The position numbers and the translations under genes are program-made. Below are positions 1 to 8,604 of a DNA stretch of 38,446 nucleotides, one piece after another; position 1 is the stretch's first letter; each line of letters begins with the position of its first letter. Location: positions 1-38,446 of the forward strand of contig NZ_QFRW01000081.1 in the NCBI RefSeq assembly GCF_003265355.1, in the 5' to 3' direction. The notes beneath the pieces were generated by a model that was not told where the DNA came from, did no database searches, and saw only the letters and a list, made by a program, of their open reading frames with translations. Origin of the DNA: Glycomyces dulcitolivorans (GTDB lineage: Bacteria > Actinomycetota > Actinomycetes > Mycobacteriales > Micromonosporaceae).

Positions 1-390
1 GAACGCGGCCGCGGCGGCGGCGTGGTCGCCGTCGTGGAGCGCGCGGCGGCCGCGGGCGGTCGCGTCCTCGAACCGGTCGGCGTCGACGGCCCCGGCGGGG
101 ACGGTGAGGGTGTAGCCGCCGGCGCGGCCGTGGAGGGCGGCCCCGCCGGTGGGGTCGAGGCGTTGGCGCAGGTGGTAGGCGTAGGTGCGGAGGGTGGTGA
201 CGGCGCTGGCCGGGGGGCGACCGTCCCAGAGCTGGTCGATGAGCCAGTCGGCCTCGACGGGGTGGTTGGCCTTGAGCAGCAGGAGCGCCAGCAGGGTCCG
301 GGGCTTGGCGGCGAGCGGCGGGGCCGGGCGGCCTGCGGCGAGCAGTTCGAGGGGCCCGAGCACCCGGAACTGCGGCTGGTGATCGGCCAT
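1..390 (-). CDS. SARP (AfsR/DnrI-type) regulator, N-terminal part only
   Basis: The reverse strand reads 130 codons without a stop from an ATG at 390 to the window edge, so the gene is cut by the window. The protein starts MADHQPQFRVLGPLELL and continues with an OmpR-like winged helix of the SARP family: a PRTLLALLLLKANHPV stretch (about residues 32-47), WLIDQLWDG (about 52-60), then LRTYAYHLRQRL (about 70-81) and a GGYTL segment. This is followed by the start of the bacterial transcriptional activator (helical) domain. SARPs bind heptameric direct repeats and usually activate secondary metabolism genes. It could be a short SARP or a large AfsR-like protein with ATPase and TPR domains; the rest lies outside the window. 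The Shine-Dalgarno sequence is weak (GGGACC, about 5 nt before the ATG). Confidence 0.88.
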   Translation of the reverse strand, partial: MADHQPQFRVLGPLELLAAGRPAPPLAAKPRTLLALLLLKANHPVEADWLIDQLWDGRPPASAVTTLRTYAYHLRQRLDPTGGAALHGRAGGYTLTVPAGAVDADRFEDATARGRRALHDGDHAAAAAAF

Positions 391-440
391 GGCGGTCCCG
401 TCAACTGTCTGCGGCTTGGTTTGTCAACGGCCGCAAGCGA

Positions 441-458
441 ATCCGCTGGAAAGCGGAT
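441..458. terminator. Inverted repeat after hutI
   Basis: ATCCGCT (441-447) and AGCGGAT (452-458) form a 7-bp stem with a 4-nt GGAA loop, 13 nt beyond the hutI stop and 50 nt before the SARP start. It can fold in either RNA strand and could end the hut transcript. No clear T-tract follows, so an operator for the SARP gene is equally possible. Confidence 0.4.
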
Positions 459-470
459 ACATGAAGGGCT

Positions 471-1658
471 TCAGTGTATGACGCGTCGTCCCGCGCGCCA
501 GACGGAGTGGGTCAGCGGGACGCCGGGGCGGTAGGCGAGGTGGACGGCCGAGGGGGCGTCGAGGGCGTGGAGGTCGGCGCGGTGGCCGACCTGGAGGGAG
601 CCGACCGCGCCCGGGCCGGCCTCGCGGCCGAGGGCGAGGGCGCCGCCGTAGGTGGCGGCGCGGACGGCCTCGTGGACGCTCAGTCCCATCTGGAGGACCG
701 CGGTGGCGACGTTGAAGGCCATCGAGCTGGTGTAGGAGGAGCCGGGGTTGCAGTTGGTGGCCAAGGCGATCGGGACGCCGACGTCGGCGAGGCGGCGGGC
801 CGGGGCGAGCGGGGCGCGGGTGGAGAGGTCGCAGGCGGGCAGGACCGTGGCGACGGTGCCGCGGCGGCCGGACCAGCTGCCGGCGAGGGCGTCGAGGTCG
901 GCGTCCGAGACGTGGTTGCAGTGGTCGACGCTGGCGGCGCCGTGCTCGACGGCGAGGCGGATGCCCGCGCCGGGACCGAGCTGGTTGCCGTGGACGCGGA
1001 GTCCGAGCCCGGCTTCCTTTGCGGCCGTGAGGACCCGCGCGGACTGGTCGGGGTCGAAGGCGCCGCGTTCGCAGAACACGTCGGCCCACTGCACGTGGGG
1101 GCGGACGGCGTCGAGCATGGGGCCGCAGACGAGGTCGGTGTAGGCGTCGGCGTCGGTGCCCGCGGGGACGAGGTGGGCGCCGAGGAAGGTGGTGTCGTCG
1201 ACGCGGGCGGCGGCGATGCGGGCGCTGCGGAGCTCGTCGTCGAGGGTGAGGCCGTAGCCGGTCTTGGTCTCGATCCAGGTGGTGCCCTGGGAGACCGCTT
1301 CGCGGACGCGTGCGTAGAGGAGGGCCGCGAGGCGGTCGTCGTCGGCGAGGCGGGTCGCCGCGGTCGTGACGGCGATGCCGCCCGCGGCGTAGGGGGCGCC
1401 GGCCATGCGGGCCTCGAATTCGGCGGTGCGGTCGCCGTCGAAGACCAGGTGGGTGTGGGAGTCGACCCAGCCGGGGAGGACGGCGCGGCCGCCGAGGTCG
1501 GTGCGGGCGTCGGCTGCGGGTGCGGCGGAGGCGGGGCCGAGCCAGGCGATGCGGTCGCCGTCGATGAGGACGGCGGCGTCCTTGAGGACCCGGTGTTCGG
1601 GGTCCTGTGTGGTCAGTTCCGCGATGCCGGTGACGAGTTCACTGCCGAGTTCGCTCAT
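471..1658 (-). CDS. hutI: Imidazolonepropionase
   Basis: A 395-aa amidohydrolase that hydrolyses 4-imidazolone-5-propanoate to N-formimidoyl-L-glutamate (EC 3.5.2.7), the third step of histidine breakdown. Visible signatures are the metal-binding HTH of WVDSHTHLVFDGDR (H68, H70), ETKTGYGL, GAHLVPAG, HGNQLGPGAG, DHCNHVSD and the substrate loop ATNCNPGSS. Length is normal for the family. The ATG at 1658 was chosen because it overlaps the hutF stop (ATGA, 4 nt) and matches the family N-terminus; the open frame runs further upstream only as an artefact inside hutF. It is the last gene of the hut operon and is probably translationally coupled to hutF. Confidence 0.95.
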   Translation of the reverse strand: MSELGSELVTGIAELTTQDPEHRVLKDAAVLIDGDRIAWLGPASAAPAADARTDLGGRAVLPGWVDSHTHLVFDGDRTAEFEARMAGAPYAAGGIAVTTAATRLADDDRLAALLYARVREAVSQGTTWIETKTGYGLTLDDELRSARIAAARVDDTTFLGAHLVPAGTDADAYTDLVCGPMLDAVRPHVQWADVFCERGAFDPDQSARVLTAAKEAGLGLRVHGNQLGPGAGIRLAVEHGAASVDHCNHVSDADLDALAGSWSGRRGTVATVLPACDLSTRAPLAPARRLADVGVPIALATNCNPGSSYTSSMAFNVATAVLQMGLSVHEAVRAATYGGALALGREAGPGAVGSLQVGHRADLHALDAPSAVHLAYRPGVPLTHSVWRAGRRVIH

Positions 1659-2980
1659 GCCATGGCCTCCTTGGCCTTCCGCAGGAGTTCGGCCGGGTCG
1701 CCGAGGTCGGTGTGGCGGCCGCCGCGGGCGCGGACGCGGCCGCCGATGACCACCGCGCTGATATCTGCCGCGGTCGCGGTGAGGAGGAGCTGGTCGGGTT
1801 CGCTGCCTTCGGTGCGGGTCGAGGCGGGGTCGACGGCGATGAGGTCGCAGGGGGCGCCGACGCGGAGGACGCCGAGGTCGCGGCCGGTGCTGGCCGCGCC
1901 GCCGACCGTGAGAGCCGCGCGGAGCGCGGCGGGGTCGAAGCGGCCGCGCCTGCCGGAGGCGAGGCGCTCGCCGTGTTCGAGGGCGCGGGCCTCCAGCATC
2001 GGGTCGATGACGGCGTGCTGGTCGGTGCCGAGGGCGATCACGGCCCCGGCGTCGGCGAGGGCGCGGGCGGGCCCGATGCCGTCGCCGAGGTCGGCTTCGG
2101 TGGTGGGGCACATGACGACCGTGGCGCCCGCGTCGCCGAGGAGCTTGACGTCGCCTCGGGTCAGGTGGGTCGCGTGGACGGCGGAGAGCCGCGGGGACAG
2201 CAGGCCGTGGCGCGCGAGCAGGCCGGTCGGGGTGAAGCCGGTGGCCTTGAGGCAGTCGGCGTTCTCGGCGGGCTGCTCGGAGAGGTGCACGTGAAGCGGC
2301 AGCGACGGGTCGAGGCCGGTCGCGATGGCCGCGAGTGCGGCCTCGGGGACGGCGCGGACGGAGTGGACGGCGGCGCCGACTTGCACCTGGCCGGGGTCAT
2401 AGTCGGCGCGGATCGCCTCCCGCAGGGACGCAAGGCGGTCGAGCCAGCGCTCGGCGCTGCCGTCGCCGAAGCGGCGCTGCTCGGCGGCGAGCGGGGCGCC
2501 GAACCCCCCGGCGAGGTAGCAGGTGTCGAGCAGGGTGAGCCGGATACCCGCGTCGACGGCGGCGTCGGCGAGGGCGCGCTCCATCGCATGGGCCGCATAG
2601 GGAGTGCCGTCGGGGGCGTGGTGGACGTAGTGGAATTCGGCGACCGAGGTCCATCCGGCGGCGACCATCTCGGCGTAGACGGCCGCGGCGACGCGGCGGT
2701 AGCGCTCGGGGTCGAGACGGCCGGCCTCGCGGTACATGAGGGTGCGCCAGGTCCAGAAGCTGCCGCCGCCGGCGTGGGTGCGACCGCGCAGGAGCCGGTG
2801 GAACGCATGGGAATGCGCGTTGACCGCGCCGGGGTGCACGACCCCGTCGAGGACGGTGTCCCCGGCTCGGGCGGCCGCACCGGACTCGATCGCCTCGATG
2901 AGTCCATTGTGCGCACTGATGCGGACGTCGCGGGCCAGGACCCCGTCCACAAGGGCCGCTTCCGCCCAGAACGCGGTCAC
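1655..2980 (-). CDS. hutF: Formimidoylglutamate deiminase
   Basis: A 441-aa amidohydrolase-superfamily enzyme that deiminates N-formimidoyl-L-glutamate to N-formyl-L-glutamate and ammonia (EC 3.5.3.13), the branch of histidine degradation that proceeds through formylglutamate. Seen: N-terminal TAFWAEAALVDG, metal ligands in NAHSHAFHRLLRG (H56, H58), PLHVHLSEQ, AVHATHL and the late GTDQHAVIDP motif. A GTG start at 2980 overlaps the stop of the upstream M20 gene (GTGA), with GGAAGG about 9 nt before it, and fits the family N-terminus. It ends in an ATGA overlap with hutI. With HutF present, a formylglutamate deformylase is needed downstream, but no HutG is in this window. Confidence 0.93.
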   Translation of the reverse strand: MTAFWAEAALVDGVLARDVRISAHNGLIEAIESGAAARAGDTVLDGVVHPGAVNAHSHAFHRLLRGRTHAGGGSFWTWRTLMYREAGRLDPERYRRVAAAVYAEMVAAGWTSVAEFHYVHHAPDGTPYAAHAMERALADAAVDAGIRLTLLDTCYLAGGFGAPLAAEQRRFGDGSAERWLDRLASLREAIRADYDPGQVQVGAAVHSVRAVPEAALAAIATGLDPSLPLHVHLSEQPAENADCLKATGFTPTGLLARHGLLSPRLSAVHATHLTRGDVKLLGDAGATVVMCPTTEADLGDGIGPARALADAGAVIALGTDQHAVIDPMLEARALEHGERLASGRRGRFDPAALRAALTVGGAASTGRDLGVLRVGAPCDLIAVDPASTRTEGSEPDQLLLTATAADISAVVIGGRVRARGGRHTDLGDPAELLRKAKEAMA

Positions 2981-4179
2981 AGCAGCCCTTCCAGGACGTC
3001 GGCGAGGACGTCGGCGGAGTCGTCGGCGTCGGAGCGCTCGACGTGCTCCTCCGGGGAGTGGGAGATCCCGGTCGGGTTGCGCACGAACAGCATCGCCGAA
3101 GGCACCGCCGCGGCGAGGATGCCCGCGTCGTGCCCGGCGCCGCTGGCGAGGACCGGCGCGCCCGGCACCAGGTCGGCCAGGCGCCGCCCCAGCGCGGGGT
3201 CGAAGCCGACGGTGGGGCTCCACGACTCCTCGACCACGGCGGCCTTGCAGCCGTGGCGCTGCGCGCATCCGGCCGCCTCGGCGCCGATGCGGTCGACGAG
3301 GCCGCGGGTGACCGCGTCGTCGGGGTGGCGCACGTCGAGCCACAGGTCGACGCGGGAGGCGATCACGTTGGTGCCGCCGGGGACCGGTTCGAAGCGCCCG
3401 ACGGTCGCGCGGGCGTCGTCCTCGGCCCGCGCGAGCGCGGCGACCAGGCCGACGATCTCTGCGGCGGCCACGACCGGGTCGGCGCGGTCCCGCATCGCGG
3501 TCGTCCCGGCGTGGTTCCCGATGCCGGTGACGGTCAGCTTCCAGCGGCCGTGCCCGAGGATCGAGGAGCCGATCGCGACCGGGCGGCCCAGGTCGATGAG
3601 TCCTTTGCCCTGCTCCACATGGAGTTCCACGAACTGTCCGATGCGGGCCAGGGCGGCGTCGTCGCGGCCGAGGCGGTGCGGGTCGATCCCGGCCTTGGCG
3701 TAGGCGTCGGCGAGGGTGGTGCCGTCGGCGTCGGTCAGCGACCGCGCCTTGTCGGGGTCGAGCGCGCCGGTCATCAGGCGCGAGCCGAGGCAGGCGACGC
3801 CGAACCGGGAGCCCTCCTCCTCGGGGAAGACCGCGACGGCGAACGGGCGGGCCGGCTGCACGCCGCGTTCGCGGAGCCGGTCGACGGCGACCAGGGCCGC
3901 GGCGACGCCGAGGGGCCCGTCGAAGGCGCCGCCGCCGGGGACGGAGTCGAGGTGGGAGCCGGTGACGAGCGCGCCGTCCCCCGGCTCGCCCCACCAGGCC
4001 CAGATCACGCCGTTGCGGTCGGTCTCGACGCCGAGCCCGCGCTTCTCGGCCTCCTGGACGAACCAGGACCGGAGGTCGAGTTCGGCGGTCGACAGGACCG
4101 GCCGACGGTACCCGCCCGAGCGGGGGTCGCGCCCGACGGGCTCGATGGCGTCCAGCAGGCCGCTGACGGTGTCGTTCAT
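2977..4179 (-). CDS. M20-family amidohydrolase (allantoate amidohydrolase / N-carbamoyl amino acid hydrolase type)
   Basis: A 400-aa dinuclear metallohydrolase of the allantoate amidohydrolase / HyuC group. Seen: GSHLDSVPGGGAFDG (H76, D87), FPEEEGSRFG (E121, E122), ELHVEQG, the dimer-domain GNHAGTT, SGAGHDAG and the C-terminal HSPEE. The ATG at 4179 overlaps the hutH stop (ATGA) and follows a GAAGGGG ribosome site; the stop overlaps the hutF start. Locked between hutH and hutF in one operon, it probably acts on an acylated amino acid of the pathway. The likely job is hydrolysis of N-formylglutamate to glutamate and formate, in place of HutG. This is inference from context; the family itself is known for allantoate, ureidoglycine and N-carbamoyl amino acids. 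Confidence 0.85.
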   Translation of the reverse strand: MNDTVSGLLDAIEPVGRDPRSGGYRRPVLSTAELDLRSWFVQEAEKRGLGVETDRNGVIWAWWGEPGDGALVTGSHLDSVPGGGAFDGPLGVAAALVAVDRLRERGVQPARPFAVAVFPEEEGSRFGVACLGSRLMTGALDPDKARSLTDADGTTLADAYAKAGIDPHRLGRDDAALARIGQFVELHVEQGKGLIDLGRPVAIGSSILGHGRWKLTVTGIGNHAGTTAMRDRADPVVAAAEIVGLVAALARAEDDARATVGRFEPVPGGTNVIASRVDLWLDVRHPDDAVTRGLVDRIGAEAAGCAQRHGCKAAVVEESWSPTVGFDPALGRRLADLVPGAPVLASGAGHDAGILAAAVPSAMLFVRNPTGISHSPEEHVERSDADDSADVLADVLEGLL

Positions 4180-4711
4180 TGTGCCCCTTCGATGGCGCGG
4201 TTCAGGGTGCCGTCGAGCACGAGGGTGCGGGCGGCGTCGAGGTCGGGTGCCATGTCGCGGTCCTCGGTCCGGAGCGGCACGCGCGCGGTGACCGCGTCGA
4301 GCATCGCGCCGGTCCCGCGGCCGGGCCGCAGCGGCTCGTGGAAGGCCGCGGCCTGGGCGCCGCACAGGATCCGACGGCGAGCACGCCCGCGGCGTTCGCG
4401 GGGGCGGTGCGGGCCTTGACGGCGGCGGCGGCGGTGCCCATGCTGACGTGGTCCTCCTGCCCGGCGCCGGTGGAGACGGTGTGGACGCTCGCCGGTGCGG
4501 CCAGCGCCCGGTTCTCGGCGCTGATCGCGGCGGCGACGTACGGCGGGATCATGAGCCCCGAGGCCGCCGACCCGTCCGGGACCAGGAACGCGGGCAGGCC
4601 GCTGAGGTGGCGGCTGGTGAGCCGGTCCGAGCGGGCCTGCGACATGGTGGTCAGTTCGGCGATCGTCATGGGGCCCAGCCCGATCCGGATCTCCTTGGCG
4701 TCGGCTCCCAC
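4176..4711 (-). pseudogene. hutH: Histidine ammonia-lyase, internally deleted and frameshifted
   Basis: A 536-nt remnant. A GTG at 4711, 2 nt after the hutU stop, opens GADAKEIRIGLGPMTIAEL, which resembles a HutH N-terminus. It then runs straight into the HutH C-terminal region (SDRLTSRHLSGLPAFL, SGLMI, SAENRAL, GAGQEDHVSMG). Intact HutH has about 500 residues, so roughly 330 central residues, including the Ala-Ser-Gly that forms the MIO cofactor, are missing. Near 4371-4373 one base is lost: after GVLAV the natural frame continues as ILCGAQAAAFHEPL and RTEDRDMAPDLDAA only after a frame change, ending at a TGA that overlaps the next start. The enzyme cannot form its cofactor. The alternative is an assembly error for the single base, but not easily for the large loss. 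Confidence 0.85.
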
Positions 4712-4713
4712 GG

Positions 4714-6375
4714 CTACCCCTGGTGCTCGCGCATGGGGATGCGGACGCCGCGCTCGGCGGCGACCTCGATCGCGCGGTCGTAGCCGGCGTCGACGTGGCG
4801 GATGACGCCCATGCCGGGGTCGTTCGTCAGGAGCCGCTCCAGTTTGCGGGCGGCGAGCTCGGTGCCGTCGGCGACCGAGACCTGCCCGGCGTGGATGGAC
4901 CGGCCGATGCCGACGCCGCCGCCGTGGTGGAGCGACACCCAGGTCGCGCCGGAGGCGGTGTTCAAGAGCGCGTTGAGGATCGGCCAGTCGGCGACGGCGT
5001 CCGAGCCGTCGGCCATGCCCTCGGTCTCGCGGTACGGGGAGGCGACCGAGCCCGAGTCGAGGTGGTCGCGGCCGATGACGATGGGCGCGGAGATCTTCCC
5101 TTCGGCGACGAGCTCGTTGAACCGCAGCCCGGCCTTGGCGCGGTCGCCGTAGCCGAGCCAGCAGATCCGCGCGGGCAGGCCCTCGAACTCGACGTGCTCC
5201 TGCGCGGCCTTGATCCACCGGTGCAGGCCCTCGTTCTCGGGGAACAGCTCCAGGATCGCCTGGTCGGTGACCTCGATGTCCTTGGGGTCGCCCGAGAGCG
5301 CGACCCACCTGAAGGGACCGAGGCCCTCGCAGAACAGGGGCCGGATGTAGGCGGGGACGAAGCCGGGGAAGGCGAACGCGCGGTCGTAGCCGCCGTGGCG
5401 GGCCTCGTCGCGGATCGAGTTGCCGTAGTCGAAGACCTCGGCGCCGGCGTCCATGAAGCCGACCATGGCCTCCACGTGGCGGGCCATCGACTCGCGGGCG
5501 CGGCGCGTGAACGCCTCGGCGTCGCGCTCGGCCTCGGCGCGCCAGTCCGCGACCTCGATGCCGGCCGGGAGGTAGGAGAGCGGGTCGTGGGCGGAGGTCT
5601 GGTCGGTGACGATGTCGACCGGGACGGCGCGTTCGAGCAGGAGCGGGAGCACTTCGGCGGCGTTGCCGACGAGGCCGACCGACAGGGCCTCGCCCGCGGC
5701 CTTCGCGGCGAGGACTTTGGCAAGGGCCGCTTCGAGATCGGTCTCGACGACGTCGAGGTAGCGCTTGGCGGCGCGGCGGCGCAGGCGGCTCTCGTCGACG
5801 TCGATGATGAGGACCGCGCCGCCGTTGAGGGTGACCGCGAGCGGCTGGGCCCCGCCCATGCCGCCGCACCCGGCGGTGACGGTGAGCGTGCCCGCGAGGG
5901 TCCCGCCGAAGCGCTTGCGCGCCACGGCCGCGAACGTCTCGAACGTGCCCTGGAGGATGCCCTGGGTGCCGATGTAGATCCACGACCCGGCCGTCATCTG
6001 GCCGTACATCATGAGCCCCTCGGCTTCGAGGCGCCGGAACTCGGGCCAGGTCGCCCAGTCGCCGACCAGGTTCGAGTTGGCCAGGAGGACGCGCGGCGCC
6101 CATTCGCTGGTGCGGAACACCCCGACGGGCTTGCCGGACTGGACGAGGAGGGTCTCGTCGGCCTCCAGGTCGAGCAGCGAGCGCACGATCGCGTCGTAGC
6201 TGTCCCAGTCGCGGGCGGCCTTCCCGGTGCCGCCGTAGACGACCAGGTCCTCCGGCCGTTCGGCGACCTCGGGGTCGAGGTTGTTCATCAGCATCCGCAT
6301 CGGGGCCTCGGTCTGCCAGCTCTTGGCGCTGGGCTCGGTCCCGCGGGCGGCGCGCACCGTGCGTCCTCCGGTCAT
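4714..6375 (-). CDS. hutU: Urocanate hydratase (urocanase)
   Basis: A 553-aa NAD+-dependent cytosolic enzyme converting urocanate to 4-imidazolone-5-propanoate (EC 4.2.1.49). Seen: the NAD-binding [10 protein letters not shown] (169-178), [11 protein letters not shown] (about 315-325), [18 protein letters not shown] (about 347-364), and the active-site cysteine in [11 protein letters not shown] (C405, equivalent to Cys410 of Pseudomonas urocanase). Near the C-terminus lie [17 protein letters not shown] and a run of conserved glycines. Length is normal. The ATG at 6375 overlaps the iclR stop by 4 nt (ATGA) and has AAAGGAA upstream. The stop is 2 nt before the GTG of the hutH remnant. Confidence 0.97.
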   Translation of the reverse strand: MTGGRTVRAARGTEPSAKSWQTEAPMRMLMNNLDPEVAERPEDLVVYGGTGKAARDWDSYDAIVRSLLDLEADETLLVQSGKPVGVFRTSEWAPRVLLANSNLVGDWATWPEFRRLEAEGLMMYGQMTAGSWIYIGTQGILQGTFETFAAVARKRFGGTLAGTLTVTAGCGGMGGAQPLAVTLNGGAVLIIDVDESRLRRRAAKRYLDVVETDLEAALAKVLAAKAAGEALSVGLVGNAAEVLPLLLERAVPVDIVTDQTSAHDPLSYLPAGIEVADWRAEAERDAEAFTRRARESMARHVEAMVGFMDAGAEVFDYGNSIRDEARHGGYDRAFAFPGFVPAYIRPLFCEGLGPFRWVALSGDPKDIEVTDQAILELFPENEGLHRWIKAAQEHVEFEGLPARICWLGYGDRAKAGLRFNELVAEGKISAPIVIGRDHLDSGSVASPYRETEGMADGSDAVADWPILNALLNTASGATWVSLHHGGGVGIGRSIHAGQVSVADGTELAARKLERLLTNDPGMGVIRHVDAGYDRAIEVAAERGVRIPMREHQG

Positions 6376-7082
6376 GGCGGTGGTTCCTTTCGCAGTGGGT
6401 TTTCTTGTGGGCTAGCCGAGGTCGTGGTCGGCGAGCCAGGCGGCGGGGCGCCGATGATCGACGAGGCCTCGCGCACGAGCAGCCGCCCGATGCGCTCGAT
6501 CTGCTCGTCGCCGACGCGGTAACTGGGGATGACGCTCGACAGCGCGGCGGCGACGCGCTTTCCGGCGAGGACGGGCGCCGCGATCGCGGTGACGTCCTCT
6601 TCGACGCCCTGCTTGACGACGATGTACCCGCCGTCTTTGGACTCGCCCCGGAGCACGGCGCCCGCCGCCGAGCCTTTGAGCGGGATGCTGCGCCCGACCC
6701 AGCTGGCGTGCCTGACCGAGTGGGTGCCTTCGACGATCGCGATGTAGAGCGCGCTCTGCCCGGCGCCGCGGACCGACAGGTAGCAGGACTCGCCGGTGGC
6801 CTCGACCATGCGGGCCATGGCGTCGCCGGCGAGGGCGACGAGCGGTTCGTTGGAGAGCGCGAGGGCGCCGAGCTGCACGATGCGCACGCCGGGGGTGTAC
6901 CGGCCGTCGCCGTCGCGGCGGATGAAGTCCTGCGCTTCGAGGGTGCGCAGCAGCCGCAGGGCGGTGCTGGGAGAGAGGTCGGCGTCGCGGGCCGCTTCGA
7001 CGAGCGAGACGACGCCGCGGTCGCAGACGATGCCGAGCAGCGACAGGGCGCGGTCGACGGTGCGGGTCGGGGATTCGGCCAT
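6372..7082 (-). CDS. IclR-family regulator heading the hut operon
   Basis: A 236-aa regulator with an N-terminal winged helix ([14 protein letters not shown], then [29 protein letters not shown], about residues 8-60) and a C-terminal IclR effector domain ([52 protein letters not shown]). The ATG at 7082 was chosen because a strong GGAGGT lies 7 nt upstream; an open frame extends to 7124 but has no ribosome site. It is first in the operon and its stop overlaps the hutU start, so it is co-expressed and probably autoregulated. The inducer is probably a histidine pathway intermediate such as urocanate (inferred). The last 25 residues after GAPPPG are low-complexity. Confidence 0.92.
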   Translation of the reverse strand: MAESPTRTVDRALSLLGIVCDRGVVSLVEAARDADLSPSTALRLLRTLEAQDFIRRDGDGRYTPGVRIVQLGALALSNEPLVALAGDAMARMVEATGESCYLSVRGAGQSALYIAIVEGTHSVRHASWVGRSIPLKGSAAGAVLRGESKDGGYIVVKQGVEEDVTAIAAPVLAGKRVAAALSSVIPSYRVGDEQIERIGRLLVREASSIIGAPPPGSPTTTSASPQENPLRKEPPP

Positions 7083-7150
7083 GGGCACCTCCTTCGCAGC
7101 GAAGATACGAACGCCGTGTTTCAACGCCGCCGCAGAAATGTTGCCGCCTC

Positions 7151-7178
7151 ATGATAATCAATTTTCACTGGATGGCAA
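7151..7178 (-). promoter_or_regulatory. Predicted hut operon promoter
   Basis: On the minus strand TTGCCA (7178-7173) and TATCAT (7156-7151) are separated by 16 nt, giving a leader of about 60 nt before the iclR ATG. This is the most AT-rich spot of the 235-bp gap between iclR and the divergent lipoprotein. A short TGAT-A-ATCA palindrome (7152-7160) overlaps the -10 and could contribute to IclR binding. The rest of the gap towards 7317 holds only a TAGACT (7263-7268) that may be the -10 of the lipoprotein gene. Confidence 0.5.
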
Positions 7179-7317
7179 TACCCCAGTTCCCGGTAGGTGG
7201 AATTCCGGCCGCGGCGGCTGCCTCCGGCGCGCGCGGGGACCGTGCGGGACGCCGGATCGGCTTAGACTTCGGGCAGCAGATGCTCCTGATTGGACCGGTC
7301 CCCCGGAGGTCCCCCTC

Positions 7318-8604
7318 ATGCGACGCTTCATTCCCCTCGCGGCTCTGGCGCTCGTGCCGCTCGCCGCCTGCCAGTCGAGTCCCGACGCCGACGACTCGGC
7401 ATCGAGCCCGCCGTCCCCGGTCGAACTCGGAGCCGCGCTCGACGTGCAGACGGTCGCGGCGACCACCGAACTGGCGTGGTCGGCCGCGATCCTGCCGGGC
7501 ACTGCCGCCGCGGTCGACGGGACGGTCGTCTACTTCGGGTTCGACGCGAACGGCGAGACCGTCCTGACCGGCGCGGCCGCCGACTCCGGCGAGGCCGTGT
7601 GGGAGCTGAGCACCGAAACCGGTGCGGTCCCCGGTACCGACCTGCTGTGGTGGGTGACGCCGCGGCCGATGGCGATCGAGGTCGTCGAGGTCGGCGGGGT
7701 CCCGGCCGTCCTGGCCCGCGCCTTGGACGGGGACGTCGGCGACTGCGCCGGGGAGGAGTCGCAGCAGGCGGTCGTGGCGGTCGAGGCCGCGACCGGTGCG
7801 ATCCTGTGGACTTCGCACCCCGCCGAATTCGGCGCCGAGGACTCGTGCGGGACCGTTTTCGAAGGCGACATGGTCGTCACCGATACGGCTGCGGCCGTGA
7901 GCGGGTCGGTGCCAGGCGGCGGCGAGGTCACCGTCGCGATGGGACTGGACGACGGCGAGGTCCTGTGGGCGAACACCGGAGTCAGGGCGTACCACGCGGC
8001 CGCGAACGCGATCATCGGCACCCGCGACCTCGACGACCCCGCAAGCGCCGGATGCGAACTCGAACGCGAGTTCGCCGAGACCGGATTCGACCCGGCCACC
8101 GGCGAGGTGCTGTGGGAGCTCGACCCGTGCGAGGACCCGTCGATCACGGTGGGACTGGCCGAGCACGCGCTCGTCGAGGTCGGTGAGGGGGCGGCGGCGG
8201 AGCTGCGGGCGATCGACACGCTCACCGGAGCCGTCGTGGCATCGATTGCGGCCGAAGAGCTTCCGGACATCCGGGCCAGCGACGGCCAGAGCCTGGTCCT
8301 GTGCTCGGTCGCCACGGCCGAGGACGCGGAGGCCCTGCTCCTGTACGACGCGGGCGCGGCGGCGTTCACCGTGTCGGACCTCGAATACAGCCGGGAGCTT
8401 CGGTACCTGATCTGGCAGGGGCACGTCGCGGTCTACGACGGCGACGCCGACGCCACCCGCCTGTACGACCTCGCCGGCGGCGCCGAGGCGGCCGAGTTCC
8501 CCGGCTGGTGGGCGGGCGGCACCGGGGCCTACCGGCTGTCGACCCCGCCGGAGTACTGGTCCGATTTCGAAGCTGAACTCGATGTCTACACCGCCGACGC
8601 CTGA
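7318..8604 (+). CDS. Lipoprotein with PQQ-like beta-propeller repeats
   Basis: A 428-aa predicted surface lipoprotein. MRRFIPLAALALVPLAAC is a short type II signal peptide with the lipobox LAAC (C18), followed by a Ser/Pro/Asp-rich linker. The rest has repeated blade-like units resembling PQQ/WD-type propellers: DGTVVYFGFDANGETVL, DSGEAVWEL, ATGAILWTS, DDGEVLWANTG and PATGEVLWELD. These G-x-x-x-W elements recur about every 60-80 residues. Paired cysteines (DCAGEE, DSCGTVF, GCELE, DPCED) could form disulfides outside the cell. CCGGAGGT precedes the ATG. Such proteins are common in actinomycetes and have no assigned function; no partner is evident. The 3' end overlaps the convergent esterase gene by 19 bp. 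Confidence 0.85.
   Translation: MRRFIPLAALALVPLAACQSSPDADDSASSPPSPVELGAALDVQTVAATTELAWSAAILPGTAAAVDGTVVYFGFDANGETVLTGAAADSGEAVWELSTETGAVPGTDLLWWVTPRPMAIEVVEVGGVPAVLARALDGDVGDCAGEESQQAVVAVEAATGAILWTSHPAEFGAEDSCGTVFEGDMVVTDTAAAVSGSVPGGGEVTVAMGLDDGEVLWANTGVRAYHAAANAIIGTRDLDDPASAGCELEREFAETGFDPATGEVLWELDPCEDPSITVGLAEHALVEVGEGAAAELRAIDTLTGAVVASIAAEELPDIRASDGQSLVLCSVATAEDAEALLLYDAGAAAFTVSDLEYSRELRYLIWQGHVAVYDGDADATRLYDLAGGAEAAEFPGWWAGGTGAYRLSTPPEYWSDFEAELDVYTADA

Noticed and set aside
471-2294. Long open frames on both strands opposite and across hutI/hutF (up to 600 codons)
   Set aside because: They are frame shadows typical of very GC-rich DNA: Gly/Ala/Arg/Pro-rich, without family motifs or ribosome sites, and they overlap genes with clear catalytic signatures.
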